From assembly GCA_900142905.1 (NCBI GenBank), contig FSRV01000002.1:4340001-4404000 (forward strand): 64,000 nt of DNA, in the 5' to 3' direction. This document shows positions 17,304 through 26,865 of the stretch, piece after piece (within the stretch, counting starts at the first letter, position 1; each line of letters opens with the position of its first letter). This stretch comes from Burkholderia sp. GAS332. Its GTDB lineage: Bacteria > Pseudomonadota > Gammaproteobacteria > Burkholderiales > Burkholderiaceae. The translations under genes were made by a program, and so were the position numbers. The notes under the pieces were generated by a model. The model had not been told where the DNA came from. It saw only the letters and a list, made by a program, of their open reading frames with translations, and did not search any database.

Positions 17304-18332
17304 TCATTCGACACAAAGCCGATGAAGCTCCGAATAAACTTTGCTACTTATCGTGATACCTTGGGCGATCGATTTCGCACGCGCTGTTTGTCGGCGATCG
17401 CCAGGCATTCGCTCTTGTCCGGCTGAGCGAAGTACCTCCGTTAGCAACTCAACGCGGGACGCAAAATTACGAAGGCCGGATGCTCCCGTCGATGGGTCAA
17501 TGACAATAACTGTTTGACCTGTCCGCGGTGTCTGAGCTCCTGGATAGGCAGACCAATCAACCTCGAAGGAAAAGTCGCCTCCAACGAGCGCGGCGCACAG
17601 TATTTCAACCATCATGGCTAGGGCCGAACCCTTGTGACCACCGAAAGGCATAAGTGCGCCCCCGTCGAGGACGGCGTTCGGATCGATTGTAGGCTGACCG
17701 TGTTTATCAATGCCCGCGCCCACAGGTAGCAAGTGGCCATCTCTCGCCGCTATCCGAACATCCCCCTTTGCCAGAAACGACGTCGCCATGTCGAACACAA
17801 TCGGCGCACCGCCCGCTCGCGGCGCAGCAAATGCGATTGGGTTCGTTCCGAATACTGGGGTTTTCGCTCCATGTGGTACAACGGTAGTCAGAGAATTGAG
17901 GACGGAGAGTGCAATCAATCCGTCTTCCGCGAACGGCTCAACGTCGAACGACAGCGCTGCGAAATGATGTGAGTTCCGAATAGCGAGTAATGCGACACCA
18001 TTCGTCTTCGCCTTGGAGATCAATTCTTTGCGCGCGATCGCGAGCGCGGGTTGCGCGAAGCCGTTCCTGGCATCAACGCGGATCAGGCTAGGGGCAACAT
18101 CCTCTAACGCAGGGATCGCATGGCCGTCGACCCATCCGCTTTTCAGCGTCTGAACATAGCCGGGAACTCGCATCAGCCCATGGCTGAGTGCGCCGTCTCT
18201 TTCTGCAGACGTACAATTCTCCGCGAGAACAGATGCAACTTGCTCAGAACATCCATTTCTTTCGAAGACCAAACGTAACAGTTCCGAAAGATCTTTCACA
18301 CTCAGCGTGGTAGTAATTTCGGATTCGCTCAT
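17304..18332 (-). CDS. Ldh-family NAD(P)H-dependent oxidoreductase (imine/keto-acid reductase type)
   Basis: This 342-residue protein belongs to the malate/L-lactate dehydrogenase type 2 family, which includes delta1-pyrroline-2-carboxylate/piperideine-2-carboxylate reductase (DpkA, LhpD) and ureidoglycolate dehydrogenase. Visible are ERDGALSHGLMRVPGYVQTL (the SHG His is the catalytic acid), IRNSHHFAALSFDVEPFAED, GTNPIAFAAPR and MPFGGHKGSALAMMVEILCA. The length is usual. Its ATG follows CGGAGTG. It lies 46 bases downstream of a DadA-like gene on the same strand. The pair could form and reduce a cyclic imino acid; reductase substrate is inferred from that neighbour. Confidence 0.85.
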   Translation of the reverse strand: MSESEITTTLSVKDLSELLRLVFERNGCSEQVASVLAENCTSAERDGALSHGLMRVPGYVQTLKSGWVDGHAIPALEDVAPSLIRVDARNGFAQPALAIARKELISKAKTNGVALLAIRNSHHFAALSFDVEPFAEDGLIALSVLNSLTTVVPHGAKTPVFGTNPIAFAAPRAGGAPIVFDMATSFLAKGDVRIAARDGHLLPVGAGIDKHGQPTIDPNAVLDGGALMPFGGHKGSALAMMVEILCAALVGGDFSFEVDWSAYPGAQTPRTGQTVIVIDPSTGASGLRNFASRVELLTEVLRSAGQERMPGDRRQTARAKSIAQGITISSKVYSELHRLCVE

Positions 18333-18378
18333 AGATCACTCCGGTATCGAAAAAAAGTAGCGAGCCCATATAGGACCC

Positions 18379-19635
18379 TTAAGTAAAGAAACGTGAGGTC
18401 CGGAAAGGCGACAGGTCAAGCGACGGAGGCACCTCGGTTATCAGTTCGGAGATAAGTCGAGCTGTGGTGCCGGCCCATGAAAGGCCCATGTGATTGTGCC
18501 CGAAGGCGTAGTAGGTATTGCCAAAGGAACGTGCTCGATCAATTATCGGCAATGAGTCAGGTAACGTTGGTCTATGCCCCAACCACAAAGGCAGTGCGTT
18601 TTTTCGATAGCCCGCAAGCTCGGGAAGCACGCCGGCCGCGGCGTCCAGAAGCCGATTCGCCTGACGTGGGTCGGGCGGCGCATCGAGACCAGCAAACTCA
18701 ACACTGCCCGTAATCCTAAGTCCTTCATCCATAGGTACGATCGCAATGCCCTTCGAAGCATCGATCGCGATTCCTCTTAGAAGCGTTTCCGCTCCGGGTA
18801 CCATGATGTGGTAGCCGCGCTCGGTTTCTAGAGGCACTCTATCCCCTAGCATCTTGGTCAACCGGTGTGACCAAGCGCCAGCAGCTATCACGACTTTCTC
18901 TGTAGGCAGGAGCTTGCCGGTGGACAACCTGAGTCCTCGCACTTGACTCGGGCCCAGATCAAAACCTGTCACAGATGCGCGGACAATTTCAGCGCCGTTC
19001 CGAACCAGTTGGTTAAGGAAACGATCCATCAGCTGACCGGGGTTGCGAACGAATCTTCTGCTCGGAGAGCATATGGCGAACTTATATCGTTCGGATACTC
19101 CAGGATCTAGAGCCGCAATATCGACTCGTCCAAGCTCGCGGAAAGTCAGCCCATGCTGCCGACGGAGCGACCACTCAACGCTATCCTTATCCCACTTGTC
19201 TTGAGACTCATAGAGACGGAGATGATGCGTTTCAGACACTAAGTCGGATGCTGAAGCAATATCTAACAATGGTTTGTAATCTGCCTCCATTGCCACACAT
19301 AACTCACTCCGAGCTTGAGTGATACATAGAACATTTTCCAGCCTGCTCGCGCTCAGTAACCGTAGAAGCCAAGGCAAAGCAATCGGCAAATACGAAGGTC
19401 TAAGCGTCAGCGGACCTTGTGGATTAAGCATCCATCCTGGCAGCTTGTACAAAATATCAGGAACCGCGAGCGGTACTATTTCGCTTGAGGCAAACTGACC
19501 CGCATTTCCAAACGACGCTGCGCGTTTTTTGTCGCCCGGGTCGACAACGGTAACATCAAAGCCCAGATTTTGTAGATACAGGGCAGTGCAAAGACCAACG
19601 AGTCCTGCACCGATTACAGTAACCGATTGTTTCAT
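18379..19635 (-). CDS. dadA: DadA-like FAD-dependent D-amino-acid dehydrogenase
   Basis: This 418-residue protein of the DAO family has an FAD Rossmann motif at residues 6-17 (VIGAGLVGLCTAL), the ASFGNAGQ loop found in DadA, and near the C-terminus LWLGHRPTLPDSLPIIDRAR followed by AFGHNHMGLSWAGTTARLI. DadA oxidises D-amino acids to 2-keto acids through an imine and passes electrons to the membrane quinone pool. It is followed by the Ldh-family gene and preceded, 80 bases away, by the IclR gene on the same strand. It could equally act on N-methyl or cyclic amino acids, such as D-hydroxyproline. Confidence 0.85.
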   Translation of the reverse strand: MKQSVTVIGAGLVGLCTALYLQNLGFDVTVVDPGDKKRAASFGNAGQFASSEIVPLAVPDILYKLPGWMLNPQGPLTLRPSYLPIALPWLLRLLSASRLENVLCITQARSELCVAMEADYKPLLDIASASDLVSETHHLRLYESQDKWDKDSVEWSLRRQHGLTFRELGRVDIAALDPGVSERYKFAICSPSRRFVRNPGQLMDRFLNQLVRNGAEIVRASVTGFDLGPSQVRGLRLSTGKLLPTEKVVIAAGAWSHRLTKMLGDRVPLETERGYHIMVPGAETLLRGIAIDASKGIAIVPMDEGLRITGSVEFAGLDAPPDPRQANRLLDAAAGVLPELAGYRKNALPLWLGHRPTLPDSLPIIDRARSFGNTYYAFGHNHMGLSWAGTTARLISELITEVPPSLDLSPFRTSRFFT

Positions 19636-19715
19636 ATCCTTGTCTCTGCCTGGTTTGTTCAGAGGCGATGGAAGAATCTTTCATCTGAATATCCGTCATC
19701 CCTAGTTCGGGGAAC

Positions 19716-20489
19716 CTATGTCTCTCCCGATGAGCGACTTATGCGATATCCCAGTGTTTCGGAAATACGTGCTGCGGTAGCGACTGCGTCAGACGCGAGA
19801 GAAGTCAGCCTCTCCGAAGGCAGTCTCTCGTTCGATCCATTAATTACCACCGAGGCGATCGGTTTGCTGTCGCCGTTCCAGACTGGCGCGGCCAGACTGT
19901 TGGTCCCAGTGCGGAACTCGCCGAAAGACGCTGCATATCCGTCAACGCGGATTTGCATTAGCTTTTCCTGCATTTCAATGGCCGCATCGTCGTCCATTAA
20001 CATCGGATCTACTCGACGAAGTTCGCCGATTGCGTGTTCGATGACAGCTTCGTCCTGAAAGGCTGAAATCGCGCGTCCGGCAGCCGTGCTAAGCGCGGGG
20101 AGTCGCATTCCGATGGTGCAGAAGACACGATTCGGATCCGTGCCTTCCATCTTGTCCACGTAAACGATATCCAGCCCATCGCCCATGCAGAGGAACACCG
20201 TTTCATTGCATAGATCGCACAGCCGCCGCAACTGCGAAGCCGCAGCGAGGCGCACGCGATCCCGGGACAACGTCTTGTAGCCGAATTCCCACATCCGCAA
20301 TGTCGCCTTGTAACGCCCGGAGACAGTGTCTTTCTGGGCATAGCCGAGCTCGACGAGCGTGCTCAGCACACGCTGCACATTGCTCTTGGTCAGATTCATT
20401 TGCTGGCTCAACTCGGTGACGCCGCGAGGCTGATCGCTTTCAGCAAGCCTCTCGAGCACTGCGAGTCCCTTAAAAATGGTGGTATCCAT
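19716..20489 (-). CDS. IclR-family transcriptional regulator, copy 1
   Basis: This 257-residue protein has a winged helix at about residues 1-60 (RGVTELSQQMNLTKSNVQRV) and an IclR effector domain (IVYVDKMEGTDPNRVF, MRLPALSTAAGRAISAFQ, SLAAPVWNGDSKPIASVVI). The start at MDTTIFKG (20489) is chosen because copy 2 begins at the same place; an upstream in-frame ATG at 20516 adds nine poorly conserved residues. By eye it differs from copy 2 (25692-26447) at about 30 of 251 aligned residues, and its C-terminus is six residues longer. It lies upstream of dadA on the same strand and probably responds to an organic acid made in this pathway. Confidence 0.92.
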   Translation of the reverse strand: MDTTIFKGLAVLERLAESDQPRGVTELSQQMNLTKSNVQRVLSTLVELGYAQKDTVSGRYKATLRMWEFGYKTLSRDRVRLAAASQLRRLCDLCNETVFLCMGDGLDIVYVDKMEGTDPNRVFCTIGMRLPALSTAAGRAISAFQDEAVIEHAIGELRRVDPMLMDDDAAIEMQEKLMQIRVDGYAASFGEFRTGTNSLAAPVWNGDSKPIASVVINGSNERLPSERLTSLASDAVATAARISETLGYRISRSSGET

Positions 20490-20931
20490 AAGTCTGAAAC
20501 GGTCCGCGTATAGCAACGCTGATTTTCTCCAATGACCCGATGTCCGACAGGATCACCCCCTCTGGCGTCTTTATCACTCGCCTTTATTAGCACTGCCAGG
20601 GCCATTTTCGCGGCCGAATCTCCGTCAATGACGACGATGCCTGGAGGCCAATGATATCGCAGTGAGGCTCGCGAACATGAGCGTCGTGTCTTCAGTCTGA
20701 GTGAGCGCAGGTAGTACACGAGCTCTCGGTTGCGTGCCGGGACTGCCACTCCATAGAACGTTGCTCCGTAGCGTTTTCATACTTCACCTCGAGCAACGCC
20801 GGCACCACTGACCGGACACCGGAGAACAGGTACGGATTACTGAGCTGCAGTCCGGGCCTGTGTCATGGCTCAGCGTCCGCCCGATGAACATCAACTGGAT
20901 TGCCTGAGCGTCGGCCTGGCTGGCGAAAAGC
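20490..20931. other. 440-base gap, no supported gene
   Basis: Several short minus frames occur (for instance ASQADAQAIQLMFIGRTL at about 20870-20930) but they are broken and unassigned. The stretch should contain the promoter of IclR copy 1; no clear -35/-10 pair could be chosen by eye. Confidence 0.4.
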
Positions 20932-21702
20932 TCACGCTGCCGCTGGAACATCGCAGGTGTAGTTCAGCGCGAGACGGCCACCTTCAACGTAGATCACCTG
21001 GCCGGTTATATATGAGGCGTCCTCGCTGGCAAGGAATGCAGCCACCGATGCAATCTCGGACGTCTCGCCAGGACGGCCCAGCGGTGTGCGCGACAGGATC
21101 CGCCGCCGCGATTCTTCCGTGGCCCATACGCGAGCCTTTGCCATGTCAGTCAGGATCGTGCCAGGTCCAATCGCATTGGCGCGAATATTGTATTGGGCAA
21201 GCGAGATCGCCATGACTTTGGTGAGCTGGTTCAGGCCACCTTTGGATGTCACGTAGGCGGTCTGATTGGGCAGCGCGACCTCACCATTGATCGATGACAT
21301 ATTGACGATGGCGCCTGGCGCCTTACGCGCGACCAATTCGCGTGCGAAGCGTTGCGAGGCCGAAAACGCGGACGTCAGATTGATGCGCAGAACTCGTTCG
21401 AAGTCTTCCAGCTTGTAGTCAAGAAAGTCTGCAGGACTCGTCACAGCCGCATTGTTGACCAGCACGTCCAGCTTGCCGGTCTTTTCCAGCGCGGTGTCAA
21501 AAAGGCGCTTGATGTCATCCTGTACCGACATGTCGGCCGTGATGCCGATGCCGCCGATGGCTTTCATCTCCTCGATCACTGCATCCTGAAGGTCCGCGCC
21601 GATCACCAGTGCGCCTTCCTGTGCCAATCGTTGTGCGCATGCAAGACCAATCCCTTGAGCCGCACCCGTGACTAACGCGACCTTGTCCTTGAATCGTTCC
21701 AT
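20932..21702 (-). CDS. SDR-family oxidoreductase
   Basis: This 256-residue classical short-chain dehydrogenase has TGAAQGIG at residues 12-19, NNAA at 83-86, catalytic Ser136/137 (NMSSING), and Tyr150/Lys154 in YVTSK. ITGQVIYVEGGRLALNYTCD is near the end. The start at 21702 has AGGGA upstream; an in-frame ATG at 21759 would add 19 residues without family support. It diverges from the amino-acid importer at 22145, with an operator-like repeat between them. It probably oxidises or reduces a hydroxy/keto group in the pathway; the substrate cannot be read. Confidence 0.87.
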   Translation of the reverse strand: MERFKDKVALVTGAAQGIGLACAQRLAQEGALVIGADLQDAVIEEMKAIGGIGITADMSVQDDIKRLFDTALEKTGKLDVLVNNAAVTSPADFLDYKLEDFERVLRINLTSAFSASQRFARELVARKAPGAIVNMSSINGEVALPNQTAYVTSKGGLNQLTKVMAISLAQYNIRANAIGPGTILTDMAKARVWATEESRRRILSRTPLGRPGETSEIASVAAFLASEDASYITGQVIYVEGGRLALNYTCDVPAAA

Positions 21703-21769
21703 TGATGGATCCCTAGTAAGTGTTGCCGGCTCAACGCTCCGGATAGTCCCATTATACAAAGTTATGGTC

Positions 21770-21842
21770 CGAATATCAGGACAATGAGTCGGTATTTACC
21801 CCTAATAGGATATTTTCCTTGATTGTCCTATTATTCGATCCA
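21770..21842. promoter_or_regulatory. Operator-like repeat, copy 1 (probable IclR site)
   Basis: The block GGTATTTACCCCTAATAGGA (21791-21810) and the following GATTGTCCTATTATTCGATC recur almost base for base at 26887-26938 before the hydantoinase operon. Inside it AATAGGA (21804-21810) and TCCTATT (21826-21832) form an inverted repeat with 15 bases between. It lies in the divergent region between the SDR gene and the importer. IclR proteins bind such spaced palindromes, and two near-identical IclR genes are close by. Binding is inferred. Confidence 0.6.
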
Positions 21843-22144
21843 GTTGGATAGATAGTGAAACGCGGTTGTGCGGCGACAGGGCGCCTCGTCGTGAGCCGGG
21901 TCGGACCGAAGAGCGAGCTGCGAATCGACTTTGCTTGTCAGGTTGTTAAATACAGCTTGAGGGTTCGCGCCACGCCATTCCACGAGCGGCCATTTCAGTG
22001 TGGTTCACGCGGTTTGTTGTTTCGACAATCATTCCTCTTAGCCACACGATGGCAACGGGAGATACTTCAACAGTCTGCAAGTCAGCGCTCTAGGGCAAGT
22101 TCAGCCGTCAAGAACGCCATCGACAATCTATGGAGAAAACTACT

Positions 22145-23002
22145 GTGCGTATCCGAATAATCGTTCTAATGTTCTTAACATACTGTTGTGTGACATTTGC
22201 TCCCGCGGCGTTCTCGCAGACACAGACCACGTGGGATCAGATCATGACAAAGAAGACGCTTCGGGTTGGATGTGCCATTTCAGAGCCATGGTGCTTCAAA
22301 GATCTTACAAATAGCAATGCACCGGGTGCCGTTCAGTCAGATGGAGCGGTGTGGCGAGGGGTCGCGGTGGTGTTGGCCAAGAGAATCGCTGACGCGATGG
22401 GTGTAAAACTCGAAGTGGTTGAAACCAGTTGGGGAAATGCCGTCGCCGGTCTCCAGGCAAATCAGTACGATGTCATGTTCATGCTGGACTCCACTCCGGA
22501 GCGGGCTGCGGCAATCGATTTTGTTGGGCCGGTGCTGTGGTATCCGGTGGCGATCCTGGTGAACAAAGATTTCCAGCCTAAGACCTGGAACGAGCTTAAC
22601 GATCCCAACTACTCGTTTGGCATGCCTACTGGCTCGAACTTCGTTGGCGTCATACAGAAAAATGCACCCAAAGCCAAGTTGGTGACACTGCAGCAGTCGT
22701 CGGATGTGATCGCAGCATTCCAGTCTGGGCGCATCTCAGGTGCCGTGGGTACGGCTCCCAATATGGAAATTGCACGGGCAAGGTTGAATAGCGGGAAAAC
22801 ATTGGTACCGACCCCGGTAGTGGGTTTGTCTACTGATGCAGGAGTGCGCAAGGAGGCCGATGCCCGCTGGCGTAACTATTTGCAGACAGCCGTGGCCAAC
22901 TATTACCGGACAGGAGTGACGCAACAGGCGTATCGTGATTACCTGACCTATCGAGGAATCAATCCGGACACGGTATCTTCTACGCGCCGCGAGGACTGGT
23001 GA
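22145..23002 (+). CDS. Polar amino-acid ABC transporter, periplasmic binding protein
   Basis: This 285-residue SBP_bac_3 protein begins with a signal peptide (IRIIVLMFLTYCCVTFAPAA, cut after FSQ). LRVGCAISEPWCFKDL, WRGVAVVLAKRIADAMGVKL and YDVMFMLDSTPERAAAIDFV are the conserved ligand-binding regions of the GlnH/HisJ family. I prefer the GTG at 22145 because GGAG (22132-22135) stands 9 bases before it and the n-region is then basic; ATG 22130 has no such site. It delivers an amino-acid-like ligand to the two permeases at 24218 and 24890. Confidence 0.88.
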   Translation: MRIRIIVLMFLTYCCVTFAPAAFSQTQTTWDQIMTKKTLRVGCAISEPWCFKDLTNSNAPGAVQSDGAVWRGVAVVLAKRIADAMGVKLEVVETSWGNAVAGLQANQYDVMFMLDSTPERAAAIDFVGPVLWYPVAILVNKDFQPKTWNELNDPNYSFGMPTGSNFVGVIQKNAPKAKLVTLQQSSDVIAAFQSGRISGAVGTAPNMEIARARLNSGKTLVPTPVVGLSTDAGVRKEADARWRNYLQTAVANYYRTGVTQQAYRDYLTYRGINPDTVSSTRREDW

Positions 23003-23317
23003 TCCTGCGTCTGAAAGGGCCTGCTGATGAAACAGTTCGACAGGCTGCCTGCCCGCTTTCTTCGGATCGCTTCAATCGTGGAAAGCGGCCTCGATTGCTT
23101 TAGTTGGACAATTCCGCAGCTTTGGCTCGTTGTGAGTCAGGCAAGCTTGACTGGAATGTGGTCGAACATCATGGCAATAACGTCAACGCGATACGCAGAT
23201 GCCCCCGCAGGCTGATGATCTAAGACGCACAACTGGATATATTTGCGCGGTTGTGCGAAATCTTTTGACAAGTACTTCTGTTGATCTCAATGTACTGTCA
23301 ACGAAAAAGGAGGGGCA
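23003..23317. other. 315-base gap within the importer operon
   Basis: A 62-codon frame (23027-23215) starts with ATG but resembles no family and lacks an upstream site. The gap is unusual because such importers are normally tightly packed. AAAAAGGAGGGG at 23305-23315 is the strong ribosome binding site of the ATPase gene. Confidence 0.4.
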
Positions 23318-24148
23318 ATGGAAGTCCTGAAAATCGAAGGATTACACAAGAGTTTTGGGTCGTTCGAGGTTCTGAAGGGAATTGACTTGACCGTAAAGAA
23401 GAGCGACACCATCGTACTTCTGGGTTCTTCGGGATCGGGAAAGTCGACTCTTCTGCGGTGTCTGAATTTCCTGGAGATTCCAAACGCTGGTGTAATTACT
23501 CACAATGGGAAACCGATCGGGAGGCCGTCATCGAAGGGAAGGCAATATAGTGCGAAGGAGTTGCGCGAAGTGCGATCCCAGGTCGGGATGGTTTTCCAGC
23601 AGTTCAATCTTTTCCCGCATTTGACTGTCGAAAACAACGTTGCTCTCGGTCTGATCCGCGTGCGGAAAATGTCTCCGGCCGCAGCGCGCAAGCGCGCATT
23701 AGAGAGCCTGGATCGAGTCGGCCTTGCAAGTAAAGCGAATATGTTTCCGGGTTCACTTTCGGGTGGACAACAGCAGCGCGTTGCCATTGCACGCGCCATT
23801 GCAATGCAACCATCGGTAGTTCTCTTCGACGAACCCACATCGGCGCTCGATCCTGAGCTTGTCGGAGAAGTTCTTAATTCGATGAAGCAACTTGCGGAAG
23901 ATGGCACCACAATGATCGTCGTGACGCATGAGCTTGGATTCGCGTATAACGTTGCCAATTGCGTGGTATTTTTGCACGAAGGGCAAGTACATGAAATGGG
24001 ACCGCCGCAGGAAGTTCTGGTGAGGCCAAAGACTCCGCGTATGCGTGAGTTTCTCACGAGCCACACTTTATTCCGAATACCCGAGCCGGCCGACCCAGCC
24101 GGGTGCATGGAATCAGTTGCCGTGCCTTCATTTATCAATCGGACTTGA
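23318..24148 (+). CDS. Polar amino-acid ABC transporter, ATP-binding protein
   Basis: This 276-residue GlnQ/HisP-type ATPase has Walker A GSSGSGKST at about residues 35-43, the Q-loop MVFQQFNLFPHLTV, signature LSGGQQQR, Walker B VVLFDEPTSALDPEL and switch His VVTHELGFAYNVA. The C-terminus runs about 25 residues past the usual end (PEPADPAGCMESVAVPSFIN). It powers import through the two permeases that follow. Confidence 0.94.
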   Translation: MEVLKIEGLHKSFGSFEVLKGIDLTVKKSDTIVLLGSSGSGKSTLLRCLNFLEIPNAGVITHNGKPIGRPSSKGRQYSAKELREVRSQVGMVFQQFNLFPHLTVENNVALGLIRVRKMSPAAARKRALESLDRVGLASKANMFPGSLSGGQQQRVAIARAIAMQPSVVLFDEPTSALDPELVGEVLNSMKQLAEDGTTMIVVTHELGFAYNVANCVVFLHEGQVHEMGPPQEVLVRPKTPRMREFLTSHTLFRIPEPADPAGCMESVAVPSFINRT

Positions 24149-24217
24149 GAAAGAACCGAGCAAAGTGCGTGCAACCCTAGTGTTTGCAATCTAACTCATC
24201 CGTTTTGCAGGTTGAAG

Positions 24218-24883
24218 ATGAACTATACCTGGGACTTTAATGCAGTCTGGCGCAGCGGCGATTTGCTGCTAGGAGGGTTCGTAAACACAGCCCTTCTTAC
24301 CGGTACCTGCCTCGTGGTTGCTCTTCCTCTTGGACTGGTGCTTGCCCTCATGCGTCTATCCAGAGCGTCAATTCTCCGGTATATCAGTGGTGCCTACATC
24401 AATATTTTTCGGGCAGCTCCGTCACTGGTCCTTATCATGTGGTTTTATTTCGCATTGCCAGTGCTTATCAAGGTCGAACTTAATTCATATGGAGCTGCTG
24501 TTCTGGCAATCGGTCTTCAGTCTGCTGCATACATGGCGGAAGTCTTCCGTGGAGGTATGCAGGCGATTCATCGCGGGCAATGGGAGGCGGCCGACAGCAT
24601 AGGCCTGAGCCGCGGTGTTGCATTACGGCTGATTATCCTTCCTCAGGCTGTGAAACTGATGATTCCAGTATTCCTGATCCGCTTCGCGGAACTGGTCAAA
24701 GCAACGACACTGGCCAGTGTGATTACCTACGGAGAGATCGTATATAGGGCCAACGAGGTCTCGAGTTCGACGTACCGGCCACTGGAAACTTTCACGACGA
24801 TCGCACTATTGTTCTTCGTCCTGATTTTTTCTATCACCAGCTTCTCAAAACTGATCGAGAAGCGTCTCGTCGCTGGAAGGTGA
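24218..24883 (+). CDS. Amino-acid ABC transporter permease 1 (HisM/GlnP type)
   Basis: This 221-residue permease has five to six hydrophobic segments. The EAA loop QWEAADSIGLSRGVALRLII is typical of the His/Glu/Gln/Arg/opine subfamily, and INIFRAAPSLVLIMWFYFAL is the first conserved stretch. ATG 24218 is used; a TTG two codons earlier is in frame. It pairs with the next permease, 6 bases downstream, as a heterodimer. Confidence 0.92.
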   Translation: MNYTWDFNAVWRSGDLLLGGFVNTALLTGTCLVVALPLGLVLALMRLSRASILRYISGAYINIFRAAPSLVLIMWFYFALPVLIKVELNSYGAAVLAIGLQSAAYMAEVFRGGMQAIHRGQWEAADSIGLSRGVALRLIILPQAVKLMIPVFLIRFAELVKATTLASVITYGEIVYRANEVSSSTYRPLETFTTIALLFFVLIFSITSFSKLIEKRLVAGR

Positions 24884-24889
24884 TTCGTC

Positions 24890-25573
24890 ATGAACTATAC
24901 GTGGAATTTCTCTTCAATTATCCACTACCGTGATGTGCTTTATCACGGTTTTGTGAACACAGTTTTGCTGGCGCTTGTATCGATCTTCAGCGCGCTTGTA
25001 GTCGGCGTATTTCTAGCTCTGTTAAGGACCGGGAGGATATCTCTCTTGCGAGTGCCGGCAGCTATCTACGTCAATTTCTTCCGCAATATTCCATTCATAG
25101 TCCAGCTGTTCTGGTTTTTTTATGCCATTCCAGTCATGACAAGCTTTCAGGCAAGCCCCTTCTTTGCTGCGTATTTTGCCTTGACGCTGTACGGCGGTGC
25201 TTACTTTGCAGAAATCTTAAGGGCAGGGCTCGAAGGAATCGCTTATGGACAGTGGGAGGCTGCGAAAGCAATAGGCCTTGGTTACCGTCGTACCATGACG
25301 GATGTTATCCTTCCACAAGCCATACGTCGTATTATTCCTCCTCTTACTACGGAGGTGATCGAGATGGTTAAGCTTACTACGATAGCTTCATCCATCGCGT
25401 TCGGAGAGTTGTTGTATGCAGGCAAGCTGGTTGCAGATCAGGACTTTAGACCACTTGAGGCTTATACCGCCGTTGCAGTCGTTCTTATTGTTCTACTCTG
25501 CTTTTTATCTGGTATTGGTTCATGGGTTGAAAGACGTCTTGCGATCGGCGTGCGTCCTGTAAAAAGCCGCTAA
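24890..25573 (+). CDS. Amino-acid ABC transporter permease 2 (HisQ/GlnP type)
   Basis: This 227-residue permease is of the same family as its neighbour, sharing even the N-terminal MNYTW. It has YVNFFRNIPFIVQLFWFFYA and the EAA loop QWEAAKAIGLGYRRTMTDVI. The two probably arose by duplication and form a heterodimeric channel. IclR copy 2 follows, convergent, 118 bases downstream. Confidence 0.92.
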   Translation: MNYTWNFSSIIHYRDVLYHGFVNTVLLALVSIFSALVVGVFLALLRTGRISLLRVPAAIYVNFFRNIPFIVQLFWFFYAIPVMTSFQASPFFAAYFALTLYGGAYFAEILRAGLEGIAYGQWEAAKAIGLGYRRTMTDVILPQAIRRIIPPLTTEVIEMVKLTTIASSIAFGELLYAGKLVADQDFRPLEAYTAVAVVLIVLLCFLSGIGSWVERRLAIGVRPVKSR

Positions 25574-25691
25574 CGACATTTACCGAGGCAAGACGAGGCG
25601 AGAAGACTCGTAACCAGAGAATGTGGGTGGCGGGTCCCCGCCTATCCAGAAAATCCGGCTTCTGCGGGAACCTCCATGAGCGACTTACTCG

Positions 25692-26447
25692 TTAACTTAC
25701 GCGATAGCCCAGCGTTTCGGAAATACGCGCTGCGGTACCCACAACATCGGCTGCGAGCGAAGTCAGGCGCTCGGCGGGAAGTCTGTCGCTTGAGCCGTTA
25801 ATAACGACTGAGGCAATCGGTTTGCTGTCGCCATTCCAGACTGGCGCGGCCAGGCTGTTGGTCCCAGTGCGGAACTCTCCGAAAGACGTTGCATATCCGT
25901 CAACGCGGATTTGTGCCAGTCTATCTGTCATCTTGAGGGCCGCATTGTCGTCCATCGACTTCGGATCTACTCGACGAAGCTCGCCGATTGCCTGTTCAAT
26001 GACGTCCTGATCCTGAAAGGCAAAAATCGCCCGCCCCGCGGCAGTGCTAAGCGCGGGGAGTCGCATTCCGATGGTGCAGAAGACGCGATTTGGGTCCGTG
26101 CCTTCCATCTTGTCCACGTAAATGATATCCAGCCCATCGCCCATGCAGAGGAATACCGTCTCATTGCATAGATCGCACAGCCGCCGCAACTGCGAAGCCG
26201 CAGCTAGGCGTACGCGATCCCGCGACAACGTCTTGTAGCCGAATTCCCACATCCGGAGAGTCGCTCCGTAACGCCCGGAGACGGGGTCTTTCTGGGCATA
26301 GCCAAGCTCAACGAGCGTGCTCAGCACGCGCTGCACATTGCTCTTGGTCAGATTCATTTGACGGCTCAACTCGGTGACGCCGCGAAACTGCTCGCTTTCA
26401 GCAAGCCGCTCGAGCACTGCGAGTCCTTTGAGAATGGTGGTATCCAT
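25692..26447 (-). CDS. IclR-family transcriptional regulator, copy 2
   Basis: This 251-residue protein is nearly identical to copy 1 (19716-20489), with the same winged helix and effector domain. Changes cluster in the effector domain (about residues 145-180) and at the C-terminus, where copy 2 ends earlier at GYRVS. The wing helix differs at one notable place (SRQMNLTKSN versus SQQMNLTKSN). DNA similarity extends through the whole gene. It faces away from the hydantoinase operon at 27018, whose upstream region carries the second operator-like repeat. The copies may compete for one operator or sense different ligands. Confidence 0.92.
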   Translation of the reverse strand: MDTTILKGLAVLERLAESEQFRGVTELSRQMNLTKSNVQRVLSTLVELGYAQKDPVSGRYGATLRMWEFGYKTLSRDRVRLAAASQLRRLCDLCNETVFLCMGDGLDIIYVDKMEGTDPNRVFCTIGMRLPALSTAAGRAIFAFQDQDVIEQAIGELRRVDPKSMDDNAALKMTDRLAQIRVDGYATSFGEFRTGTNSLAAPVWNGDSKPIASVVINGSSDRLPAERLTSLAADVVGTAARISETLGYRVS

Positions 26448-26865
26448 AAATTCAAAACAGTTTTCCTGCTGTCAGCATGACGATGATGTTCGCGTTATGT
26501 CCGACCGTATACGAGTCGATCGAAGACAACTGCTGACAGATTACCAGTCTATAGAGTAATCCCTTTCGCTGACGCTGAGGGGCCTAACTAAACGTACACG
26601 AAAAAGCAGCCCGTTTTACGACGACGACGTTTTCAAGCCCGGGGACGACCTGCAGGAGATTCAGTCTCGCAGATTACGAGCGTGCGCGTCACCATAGTTA
26701 CGGACTTGCTCACTAACTAACAAACGCGGTAGGTCCTTCAGTCGGGCTGTCCAATTCATCCGCCGACATCCGGTCTCAATATCGCGCGTTCCGGTCTTGC
26801 GGCCAACAGCGGGTCGGGACTGCGACCGCGTCGGACGATCTCTGTTCGTCATATAAGCCTCGTTC
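26448..26865. other. Gap between IclR copy 2 and the second operator repeat
   Basis: No supported gene. A 63-codon minus frame at 26661-26852 has no recognisable family. Promoters for IclR copy 2 and for the hydantoinase operon must lie in or next to this stretch. Confidence 0.4.
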
